From positions 434,001 to 498,000 of the forward strand of contig JAHHGT010000002.1 of NCBI GenBank assembly GCA_019359745.1: 64,000 bases of DNA, in the 5' to 3' direction. Position numbers and translations under genes: made by a program. The DNA comes from Aphanothece saxicola GSE-SYN-MK-01-06B. GTDB taxonomy: Bacteria > Cyanobacteriota > Cyanobacteriia > PCC-6307 > Cyanobiaceae. Below the pieces are notes generated by a model. The model made no database searches. It was not told the DNA's origin and was given only the letters and a program-made list of their open reading frames with translations. How positions within the stretch are numbered: position 1 is the stretch's first letter; the number at the start of each line of letters is the position of its first letter. Of the stretch, positions 52,856-64,000 are shown piece by piece.

Positions 52856-54415
52856 TCAGGGGTAATCGGAACCCCCCAGAACCTGCTGCGCGGCCATTGG
52901 CCTGAGTTTGCCCGTTTCCACATCGAGTACCCAGGCCATGGATGGACGGTATTCGGCTAAGACATAGGTTCCTGCCCTCTGCACCACCCTGCCCTGGTTG
53001 GCATGGACCTTCCAGTAGTCTCCAGCCACAAGATATGTGGCATTGTCCATCCTTCCGGACAGATCTCTGATAGCAAAGTCAAGATCCCATGATGAGCGAA
53101 ATCCATAGACGCCATTCCTTGAGATCGGACGGTCGAGGGCCACCAGGGCATTTTCTGGCAGCGTTGCATGGCTGGAGATATCGAGCTTTCTGAGCAGCGC
53201 ACGCTCACTATTCCACACAACTCTCCAGTCGGAGAGTTGGGCCACCATCGCCAATGTGAAGGAACAGGCCAGCACGATCGCCACCATCCAGGAGAGTTTG
53301 GTCGTCCAGTCGCTCCTATCGGCGGCCTCACTAAAGATGAAGGCGAGGAAGAAGGCCATCCAGAAGGAGGCCCCAATCGTGACGCGTGAATCCAGGCCGA
53401 CTCCAGATAAGGCATACCCTGCCAGTGCTGGAACAAGGCAGGACAGGCTGTAGCCGGTCAGTGCGATCAAGGCACTCAGCAGAAGCCGCTTAAAGCGTCT
53501 TCCTTCTCGATCAATGGAGCGGACAAAGACCAGGATGATGAGTCCAATGATCAGGATGATGGTGGGTGTGATCGTGCTCTCCTGGCCCGGAAAAGCCTGC
53601 AAGAGCCAGTCGGGCCGGAGATTGCGAAGAAAGAGAGAAAGCCATTCAGGATTGAAAGACTTCATCGGAGCTTTCATGTCGAGCAGCTTTCCCAGGCGCT
53701 CCAGCGAAGCTCTGGAGACAAAGGCAACGGACAAGCTCGCAAGCGTAATTAGAACAATGCGAGGTAGATACGGCGGGAGCCTTCGGGGCTTGCGATCTTC
53801 ATCCAGGTAATAGAGGCCGAGCAGCAAGGGGAGCTGTGCGATGAACATCTCATAGGACAGTGCAGAGATCAGAAGTGATACTGGCAGCCATGGAAGTAAT
53901 TGGTCCTGATATCTCCAGTGATTGAGAAGTGTCAGGCCTGCCAGGCCGAATCCCAGAACGCTCATCAAGGTGGGATTGGTGATGATCCAGGCTGTGGTGC
54001 CAAGCGTCCAGGGCATCATCAGCCACAGGCAGGCAGCGATGTTGCACCCAACTCGACTATTCTGTCGAAACGCATAGCTGATGACGGCGACCAAGAACCT
54101 CCTCAGTATCAGGGCGGTGGCGAGAACTGTCAGGGCGGCAAAGAGATGCAGGATTGCTATATGCCCTTGCGCCAGCCAGCTGGTGCCAATGTGGTAGAAG
54201 CCAAGAATGGGTCTGTTGGCGAATAGCCAGAACGTTGCGTTGGTGTTATTCCACGAAGGCGAATCAAGATAAATGACCCAATCGTCGTGATAGAGCCCAA
54301 GAAAGAAGGGCCTTGCCGCATAAAGACACAGCCATACGAGCAGAACCGGGGCGGGAGATCCAAGGAAGGAGCGCCCCTCCCAGTGCGACAACCTGTCCGG
54401 ATCTTGCCTGTCCAT
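52856..54415 (-). CDS. Polytopic membrane protein, possible GT-C glycosyltransferase
   Basis: A 519-residue protein with about eleven helices. It has LGLYHDDWVIYLDSPSWN in the first loop, that is, the HDDW pattern of GtrII/GT-C-like transferases, and a C-terminal soluble domain. The stop is directly followed on the transcript side by no further gene for 217 bp. Upstream it abuts the methyltransferase gene base to base, so it is the last gene of a three-gene operon (GT2, methyltransferase, this one). Confidence 0.65.
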   Translation of the reverse strand: MDRQDPDRLSHWEGRSFLGSPAPVLLVWLCLYAARPFFLGLYHDDWVIYLDSPSWNNTNATFWLFANRPILGFYHIGTSWLAQGHIAILHLFAALTVLATALILRRFLVAVISYAFRQNSRVGCNIAACLWLMMPWTLGTTAWIITNPTLMSVLGFGLAGLTLLNHWRYQDQLLPWLPVSLLISALSYEMFIAQLPLLLGLYYLDEDRKPRRLPPYLPRIVLITLASLSVAFVSRASLERLGKLLDMKAPMKSFNPEWLSLFLRNLRPDWLLQAFPGQESTITPTIILIIGLIILVFVRSIDREGRRFKRLLLSALIALTGYSLSCLVPALAGYALSGVGLDSRVTIGASFWMAFFLAFIFSEAADRSDWTTKLSWMVAIVLACSFTLAMVAQLSDWRVVWNSERALLRKLDISSHATLPENALVALDRPISRNGVYGFRSSWDLDFAIRDLSGRMDNATYLVAGDYWKVHANQGRVVQRAGTYVLAEYRPSMAWVLDVETGKLRPMAAQQVLGGSDYP

Positions 54416-55180
54416 CTACTTCCTGAAGATCGCCATCATGGACGTTCCAAGCAGATGGTTGGGAAGCTTCTCAAGCCGGGAGAGAAACATTAAAAGCGAA
54501 TCCATGGTGGGACTGGATGGCGAGAAGCCCCGTTGAATGATCTTGCTTTGTTCTGAAAAGCTCGTGACGATGTTTCGAGCGATCAGCACTGGAATCAGTG
54601 AAAATCCCCAGTAGCTCCACCTTTCTGCCTTGAGTTGATGTGTCTTGGCTATTCGTGCAATGTCCTTTCGATGATAACGCCGCTTGTGGCCGGCCTCGAT
54701 ATCGTAATTGGAATACAAGAGTTGAATTGCTGGAACGTTGATCAGTAGCAGTCCACCCGGTTTCAGGTGATACAAAAGTGACTCGATGAATTGCCCTTCG
54801 TCGTCAAGATGCTCAATCACATCCATGGCACTGACGATGTCGAAAGCCTCCTTGAGCTCCGCCTTTCTGCCGTTGATGTCGTAGCAAAGAGTGTGTTCTG
54901 CGCCCTGTGAATTCTGCTCCAGAGCCACCACATTCAGATCGGCTCCTGTGACGTTGATGCCGTATTTCGACTGACAGTAATTCTGGAGTACGCCCGTGCC
55001 GCATCCCACGTCAAGCCAGGCAGGTGATTCCTGGGCAAGCCCTCCGATGATCCTGTGCATCACCTCAAACCGTCGTTTGACCCAGAAATGATCCGGGCGA
55101 GAGAATTCATACCAGGAGTCGGCCATGTGGACCGGGGCCGGCTTACTCAGGAAGGTGATGCCTGCTTCAGGTGGAGTCAT
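54416..55180 (-). CDS. Class I SAM-dependent methyltransferase
   Basis: A 254-residue UbiG-like methyltransferase. The SAM motif is WLDVGCGTGVLQNYC, motif II is GADLNVVALEQNS, and SAMDVIEHLDDEGQFIES and LKPGGLLLINVPAI complete the fold. The C-terminal region has a hydrophobic segment (SLIPVLIARNIVTSF) that may touch the membrane. It overlaps the GT2 gene upstream by ATGA and abuts the transferase gene downstream. It could methylate a glycan or lipid-linked intermediate. Confidence 0.85.
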   Translation of the reverse strand: MTPPEAGITFLSKPAPVHMADSWYEFSRPDHFWVKRRFEVMHRIIGGLAQESPAWLDVGCGTGVLQNYCQSKYGINVTGADLNVVALEQNSQGAEHTLCYDINGRKAELKEAFDIVSAMDVIEHLDDEGQFIESLLYHLKPGGLLLINVPAIQLLYSNYDIEAGHKRRYHRKDIARIAKTHQLKAERWSYWGFSLIPVLIARNIVTSFSEQSKIIQRGFSPSSPTMDSLLMFLSRLEKLPNHLLGTSMMAIFRK

Positions 55181-56148
55181 TGATGGATGATCCTGGAGAT
55201 CAGCGACACGGGTCGCTGCTTGACTTCAACGAGAACCACTGCCAGGTACTCGCCGATGATACCCAGTGAGGCAAGAACCGCACTCGCCATCAAAAGAATC
55301 AGCACGGCCAGCGTGGCGATCCCTTGGCTGGCTCCGATGCTGTAGCCGAAGAGAGTGAAGGCGGGAAAGAGTCTGTTGAGAATCAGGAAGGCCGCGCCCA
55401 GGACGCAGATCAGGCCCATGCCAAGGCTGAGGAAGGAGGCGATCCGCAGCGGTGCTGTCGAAAAGCCCACCACGCCCTTCATCGCCAGACGATATAAGCG
55501 CGAGTAGTTGTACTTTGAACGGCCAAGCTTTCGCCTGGGTCGGGTATACGACACACCAACCTGTCTCAGCCCCACCCATGAGCGAAGACCACGCACGAAT
55601 TTGTCCCGCTCCGGCAACGACAGCATCATGTCCACTGTGCGTCGGTTCATCGCGCAGAAATCACCGGCATCCATCTGCCATGGATGTTCGGAGATAGCGC
55701 CCATCAAGCGATAGAAGCTCCGATAGCATCCCCTCAGTAAGGGGCCCGCTTCGCGGGTGGCGCGCACCCCATAGGCGACGTCGTAGTCGCCAGACAGCAC
55801 GATCTTGACAAGTTCCAGCAGGACCTCAGGGGGATCCTGCAGATCGGCATCCATGCAGGCACAGATCTTCCCTCTGGAATGGGTGAGCCCGGTGTAAAGA
55901 GCTGGTTGGTGCCCGAAGTTTCGCGTCAGGCTCACGCCCCAGATCTTTGGGCAGAGTTGGTGAAACGCCTCAATGCATGCTTCGGTGCCGTCCTGGCTGC
56001 CGTCGTTCACCAGAATCATCTCCCATCCCAGCTCGCCGAATGCCGAGTTGAGTTTGGGCTCAAGGGTTCGTACTAGGAGTGGGAGAGACTTCTCTTCGTT
56101 GTAACAGGGGACAATGATGGAGAGGGCTGGCTGGCTTCCCACGGGCAT
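55177..56148 (-). CDS. GT2 polyprenyl-phosphate glycosyltransferase (GtrB/DPM1-like)
   Basis: A 323-residue protein with an N-terminal GT-A domain ([32 protein letters not shown]) and the [15 protein letters not shown] motif, followed by the [16 protein letters not shown] loop and two C-terminal membrane helices. It closely resembles bactoprenol-phosphate glucosyl- and mannosyltransferases. It is the third such gene in the locus and the first of its operon. Confidence 0.92.
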   Translation of the reverse strand: MPVGSQPALSIIVPCYNEEKSLPLLVRTLEPKLNSAFGELGWEMILVNDGSQDGTEACIEAFHQLCPKIWGVSLTRNFGHQPALYTGLTHSRGKICACMDADLQDPPEVLLELVKIVLSGDYDVAYGVRATREAGPLLRGCYRSFYRLMGAISEHPWQMDAGDFCAMNRRTVDMMLSLPERDKFVRGLRSWVGLRQVGVSYTRPRRKLGRSKYNYSRLYRLAMKGVVGFSTAPLRIASFLSLGMGLICVLGAAFLILNRLFPAFTLFGYSIGASQGIATLAVLILLMASAVLASLGIIGEYLAVVLVEVKQRPVSLISRIIHQ

Positions 56149-56272
56149 CCATTGTTCATGGGTTGACTAATCTCACCAAGTTGATGCACCAGGGGGGCTG
56201 GCAAGGGGTTGGTGACCAGGAACGCGAGGCCCCTGAAAGGCAGGGACCTTGCCGTTCGGGCGTGATGCCGGC

Positions 56273-58291
<2,019 letters not shown>

Positions 58292-58366
58292 GGCTTGACG
58301 GGGGAGTGCAGGGAAGAGGGAGGTGTTCCTGGGATGGGAGGCCCGAGGCGCTGGCGCGTCGGGTGA

Positions 58367-59614
58367 TCAGGCCATCCGGCGGAAGGCGAGGCAGACGTTG
58401 TGGCCGCCGAATCCGAAGGAGTTGGAAAGCACGACGTTGACGTTGTGTTCCCGGGCCTGGTTGGGCACCACATCCAGATCGCAGGCGGGATCGGGCGTGC
58501 TGTAGTTGATCGTAGGCGGTACCTGGTTGTGGGTCACCGCCAGCACCGCGGCGATCGCCTCGATGCCGCCGCTGCCGCCCAGCAGGTGGCCGGTCATCGA
58601 CTTGGTGGAACTGACCGGGATGGTCATGGCGTGGGCCCCGAGGGCCGACTTGATGGCGGCGGTCTCGTTGCTGTCGTTGGCCTGGGTGCTGGTGCCATGG
58701 GCGTTGACGTAATCCACCGACTCAGGCTCCAGCCGGGCATCGGCCAGGGCCAGCCGGATGGCCTCCGCTGCCCCCACCCCGCCCGGGGAGGGAAGCGTGT
58801 AGTGGTAGGCGTCGCAAGTCATGCCGTAGCCGACGATCTCGCCGAGCACCCGCGCGCCCCTGGCCGTGGCGTGCTCGAGGCTTTCAAGCACCAGCACCCC
58901 AGCCCCCTCGCCGATCACGAAGCCATTGCGTTCGGCGTCGAAGGGACGGCTGGCCGTGGCGGGGTCATCGTTGCGGAACGACAGGGCCCGGGCGCTGGCG
59001 AAGCCGGCCACCCCCAGCGGCGTGATCGCCGATTCGGCCCCGCCGCAGACCATGGCATCCGCCAGGCCCATCTGGATCAGGCGAAAGGCGTCGCCGATGG
59101 CATTGGAGCCGGCGGCACAGGCGGTGGCCACGGCGCTGCTGGGCCCCCTGGCGCCGATGGCGATGGCCGCCAGCCCGGTGGCCATGTTGGGGATCATCAT
59201 CGGCACGCAGAACGGGCTGACCCTGTCGGGACCGCGGTCGGCAAGGACGTGGGCCTGGGTTTCCATCATCAGCAGCCCACCCACGCCGGAGCCGATCGCC
59301 ACCCCGACCCGCTGGGCATTGCTGTCGTCGATGCTCAGGCCGGCATCGGCCACCGCCTGTTTGGCCGCGACCACGCCGAACTGGCAGAAGCGATCCCAGC
59401 GCTTCGCTTCCTTCGGCTCCAGCCAGCCCGCCGTGTCGAAGTCCTTGACTTCGGCGGCGAAGCGGCAGGCATGACGGGAGGCGTCAAAGAGGGTGATCGG
59501 CGCCACCCCATTGCGGCCGCTGATCAGCCCCTCCCAGTAATCCGCGACGTTGTTGCCGATCGGTGTGACCGCGCCCAGGCCGGTGACGACGACGCGGCGG
59601 AGACCCTCCACCAT
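58367..59614 (-). CDS. fabF: 3-Oxoacyl-ACP synthase II
   Basis: The elongating condensing enzyme of type II fatty-acid synthesis, 415 residues. The active-site Cys is in VATACAAGSNAIGDAF, and the two His are in NAHGTSTQANDSNE and KSMTGHLLGGSGGIEA. N-terminal VVVTGLGAVTPIGNN is family-typical. It is 7 bp downstream of acpP. Confidence 0.98.
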   Translation of the reverse strand: MVEGLRRVVVTGLGAVTPIGNNVADYWEGLISGRNGVAPITLFDASRHACRFAAEVKDFDTAGWLEPKEAKRWDRFCQFGVVAAKQAVADAGLSIDDSNAQRVGVAIGSGVGGLLMMETQAHVLADRGPDRVSPFCVPMMIPNMATGLAAIAIGARGPSSAVATACAAGSNAIGDAFRLIQMGLADAMVCGGAESAITPLGVAGFASARALSFRNDDPATASRPFDAERNGFVIGEGAGVLVLESLEHATARGARVLGEIVGYGMTCDAYHYTLPSPGGVGAAEAIRLALADARLEPESVDYVNAHGTSTQANDSNETAAIKSALGAHAMTIPVSSTKSMTGHLLGGSGGIEAIAAVLAVTHNQVPPTINYSTPDPACDLDVVPNQAREHNVNVVLSNSFGFGGHNVCLAFRRMA

Positions 59615-59621
59615 GGACGCC

Positions 59622-59864
59622 TCAGGCCTGCTTCTCTTGGATGTATTTGACGGCGTCGCCCACCGTGGTGATCCCTTCGGCCGACTCGTCGGGGATCTCG
59701 ATGTCGAAGGCTTCCTCCAGGGCCATCACCAGCTCGACGGTGTCGAGGGAATCAGCTCCCAGGTCGTTCTGGAAGTTGGATTCCTGCTTGACCTCGTCAG
59801 CCTCCACGCTGAGTTGTTCGGCAACGATCGACCGGACTTTCTCGAAGATCGCTTCCTGGGACAT
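59622..59864 (-). CDS. acpP: Acyl carrier protein
   Basis: An 80-residue acidic carrier of fatty-acid synthesis intermediates. The phosphopantetheine serine is Ser39 in [17 protein letters not shown]. It is the first gene of the acpP-fabF-tkt operon, divergent from psaC with about 150 bp between the starts that must hold both promoters. Confidence 0.98.
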   Translation of the reverse strand: MSQEAIFEKVRSIVAEQLSVEADEVKQESNFQNDLGADSLDTVELVMALEEAFDIEIPDESAEGITTVGDAVKYIQEKQA

Positions 59865-59935
59865 GGCTGCTGTGAGGGAGGCAGCATCCTACGGGTCGCC
59901 CCGGTCGGGGCCTTTCGCCGTATGAACAAGGGTGA

Positions 59936-60259
<324 letters not shown>

Positions 60260-60294
60260 GCCCCGGCGGCCCTGCTGCCCTCCCATAAGCTCTT

Positions 60295-60322
60295 GCCCGG
60301 CGCCAGCGCCGGGCTTTTTTTT
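60295..60322 (+). terminator. Intrinsic terminator of psaC
   Basis: A GC-rich hairpin (GCCCGGCGC at 60295-60303 with its complement at 60306-60314) is followed by eight T residues. It lies 35 bp after the psaC stop and 38 bp before the glmS start, so it separates the two genes' transcripts, at least partly. Confidence 0.93.
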
Positions 60323-60359
60323 GGCCCCCACCCTCGTTTCCCGCCGGATTGCTTCTCCT

Positions 60360-62258
<1,899 letters not shown>

Positions 62259-62261
62259 GGC

Positions 62262-62339
62262 TGTCGGGCCGGTGACCCCCTGCGGTGGGCGAGCCCGCGC
62301 AGCGGGCAACGCCCACCTTCGGGCGTCACCGGCCCGACA
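62262..62339. repeat. Nested hairpin repeat 1 between glmS and manC
   Basis: Outer arms TGTCGGGCCGGTGAC and GTCACCGGCCCGACA enclose an inner stem, GGTGGGCGagCCCGC and GCGGGcaACGCCCACC. The core GGCGAGCCCGC...GCGGGCAACGCC recurs in inverse orientation in the second repeat nearby. It begins 4 bp after the glmS stop and could end that transcript. It has no T-tract. Confidence 0.8.
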
Positions 62340-62407
62340 CGCTCACCGTGGGGGAGGGGGCTCAAGAGCCTTCCATCGCCTCACTCTCCTGCCCTGCCCC
62401 TGGCCGC

Positions 62408-62477
62408 CTTGATGGTGCCGACCGAAGGCGGCGTTGCCCGCGGAGCGGGCTCGCCGCCGCAGGCCGGCGCCATCAAG
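62408..62477. repeat. Nested hairpin repeat 2, overlapping the manC 3' end
   Basis: Outer arms CTTGATGGTGCCG and CGGCGCCATCAAG enclose GGCGGCGTTGCCCGC and GCGGGCTCGCCGCC. The inner core is the inverse of that of the first repeat, while the outer arms differ. The right arm includes the last codon and stop of manC. Together the two suggest a family of REP-like elements that keep the core but vary the flanks. Confidence 0.8.
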
Positions 62478-63939
62478 GCTGGCTCAGGGGTTCGGCAGGG
62501 GCCGGGACGTCGCTGCGGCCATAACGGTCGTCGAAGCGGACGATGTCGTCTTCGCCCAGGTAGGGGCCGCTCTGGACCTCGATCAGTTCCATGGCGATCT
62601 TGCCGGGGTTGGTGAGGCGGTGGCGGGCGCCGAGGGGGATGTAGGTGCTCTGGTTCTCACCCACCAGCTCCTCCACCCCGTCCTTCTCCACCACGGCGGT
62701 GCCCCGCACCACCACCCAGTGCTCGGCCCGGTGGTGGTGCATCTGCAGGGAGAGGCTGGCACCGGGCTTCACCGAGATCTTCTTGACCTGCCAGCGCTCC
62801 CCTTCCACCACGCCGTCGTAGTGGCCCCAGGGCCGGTAAATGCGGCGGTGGGCGCGGCTCTCGGGGGCGCCGTCGCGCTCCAGCCGGCCGACGATGCCCT
62901 TCACCTCCTGGGCCCGGTCGCGATGGGCCACGAGCACCACGTCGTCGGTTTCGACCACCACCAGATCCTCCACGCCCAGCCCCACCACCAGACGATGTTC
63001 ACTGCGCAGGTAGCAGTTGCGGCTGCCCTCGCTGATCACCCGGCCCCGCAGCACGTTGCCTTCGGGGTCCTGCTGGGAGGTTTCCCACAGGGCCGCCCAG
63101 CTGCCCACGTCACTCCAGTCGGCATCGAGGGGCAGCACCACGCCCCGGTCGGTCTTCTCCATCACGGCCACGTCGATGGCGATGCTGGGACCGTTGGCGA
63201 AGGCTTCCCGCTCCAGCCGCAGGAACTCCAGGTCGGCACTGTCCTGCTCCAGGGCTGTGCGGCAGGCGTTCACCACCTCGGGGGCGAAGCGCTCCAGCTC
63301 CGCCAGAATCGTGCTGGCACGGAACAGGAACATGCCGCTGTTCCAGGTGAAGCGGCCGGTGGCCAGGAACGCCTCGGCGGTGGCTTTGTCCGGCTTCTCC
63401 ACGAAGCGGGCGATCGGTACGGGCGTGGCGGCGGCCATGGCTCCGGCCGCCTCGATGTAGCCGTAGCCCGTTTCGGCGCTGGTGGGCACGATGCCGAAGC
63501 TGACCAGCTGGCCGTCGACCGCCGCCGCCATGCCGGCGGCCACGGTGGCGCGGAAGTCGGCGGCGCGGCGGATGACGTGGTCCGCGGCCAGGATCAGCAG
63601 CAGGGGGTCGTCACCACGGGCGGTGGCCTGCAGGGCCGCCACCGCCACCGCCGGCGCGGTGTTGCGACCCACCGGCTCCAGCAGGATCGCCGCCGGCTCC
63701 ACGCCGATCTGGCGCATCTGCTCGGCCACGATGAAGCGATGGTCCTCGTTGCAGATCAGCAACGGCGGCGCCAGGTTCGGCAGGCCCTGCAGACGCTGGT
63801 GGGTCTGCTGCAGGAGGGTTTCCTCGGTGGTGCCGGCCAGGGGCCAGTACTGCTTGGGGTAGCTGGCCCTGGACAGGGGCCAGAGGCGGGTGCCGGTGCC
63901 GCCGCAGAGGATCACCGGAACCAGGGAGGGGGAAGGCAT
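62473..63939 (-). CDS. manC: Mannose-1-phosphate guanylyltransferase/mannose-6-phosphate isomerase
   Basis: A bifunctional type II enzyme of 488 residues that makes GDP-mannose. The N-terminal nucleotidyltransferase domain has VILCGGTGTRLWPLSRASY and FVEKPDKATAEAFL. The C-terminal cupin isomerase domain has VKPGASLSLQMHHHRAEHWV with the metal histidines. GDP-mannose feeds polysaccharide synthesis, which suits the glycan locus nearby. The gene is convergent with glmS. Confidence 0.96.
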   Translation of the reverse strand: MPSPSLVPVILCGGTGTRLWPLSRASYPKQYWPLAGTTEETLLQQTHQRLQGLPNLAPPLLICNEDHRFIVAEQMRQIGVEPAAILLEPVGRNTAPAVAVAALQATARGDDPLLLILAADHVIRRAADFRATVAAGMAAAVDGQLVSFGIVPTSAETGYGYIEAAGAMAAATPVPIARFVEKPDKATAEAFLATGRFTWNSGMFLFRASTILAELERFAPEVVNACRTALEQDSADLEFLRLEREAFANGPSIAIDVAVMEKTDRGVVLPLDADWSDVGSWAALWETSQQDPEGNVLRGRVISEGSRNCYLRSEHRLVVGLGVEDLVVVETDDVVLVAHRDRAQEVKGIVGRLERDGAPESRAHRRIYRPWGHYDGVVEGERWQVKKISVKPGASLSLQMHHHRAEHWVVVRGTAVVEKDGVEELVGENQSTYIPLGARHRLTNPGKIAMELIEVQSGPYLGEDDIVRFDDRYGRSDVPAPAEPLSQP

Positions 63940-64000
63940 GGATGCTGCCGCTGTCCCGCAGGACCATCAGTCGGGCCCATTCAACCCGAGGTGGCCCCGG

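Overview
The window comes from a GC-rich unicellular picocyanobacterium of the Synechococcus/Cyanobium type. It carries psaC (photosystem I) and an acpP-fabF-transketolase block divergent from psaC and followed by glmS. It also has the mreBCD set, a Ycf27/RpaB-like response regulator, thiC behind a TPP riboswitch, and an ergothioneine operon. Most core genes are very GC-rich. Three stretches are clearly less so: one membrane glycosyltransferase gene at 15.3-16.9 kb, the block at 22.4-30.2 kb, and much of 39-56 kb.

Layout. 0-22 kb is mostly housekeeping: mreB (cut by the left edge), mreC, mreD, an orphan sugar-binding lipoprotein, a response regulator, lysS, and the operon egtB-egtD-two small proteins-ydcF-like. 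A PLP cysteine-synthase-like gene lies divergent to egtB. Then come a membrane-anchored likely pseudokinase, smpB, ruvB, a GT39-like transferase, a TPR protein, an M20 amidohydrolase, a HEAT-repeat protein and thiC. 21.6-22.4 kb holds a decayed metallo-beta-lactamase/rhodanese fusion gene.

22.6-30.24 kb is a foreign region. It reads as an integron-type gene-cassette array without an integrase. Small unrelated plus-strand genes (HEPN protein, VOC/glyoxalase, two methyltransferase relics, alpha/beta hydrolase, DUF4269-like, a broken hypothetical) are separated by 60-95 bp imperfect palindromes with the organisation of attC sites. Several cassette genes are dead through a tyrosine codon turned into a stop. 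A separate NmrA/SDR/AraC block and a 101-bp MITE-like palindromic element lie inside the array. The array ends at the stop codon of an HNH-nuclease gene that forms a two-gene unit with a J-domain gene.

32-56 kb is a large surface-polysaccharide (O-antigen) locus. rfbF-rfbG-rfbH-rfbS-like-rfbE occur in the order known for Salmonella Typhi CDP-tyvelose synthesis. Next are GT-C and polyprenyl-phosphate glycosyltransferases and an unusual module of SDR, dehydroquinate-synthase-like cyclase, acetolactate-synthase-like TPP enzyme, HpcH/HpaI-type aldolase and epimerase. A gtrA/gtrB/gtrII-like triad and further membrane glycosyltransferases follow. The module looks able to make an unusual carbocyclic or branched residue and is the best candidate here for undescribed chemistry.

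56-64 kb returns to core genes: transketolase, fabF, acpP, psaC, glmS and manC, with two nested hairpin repeats between the convergent glmS and manC.
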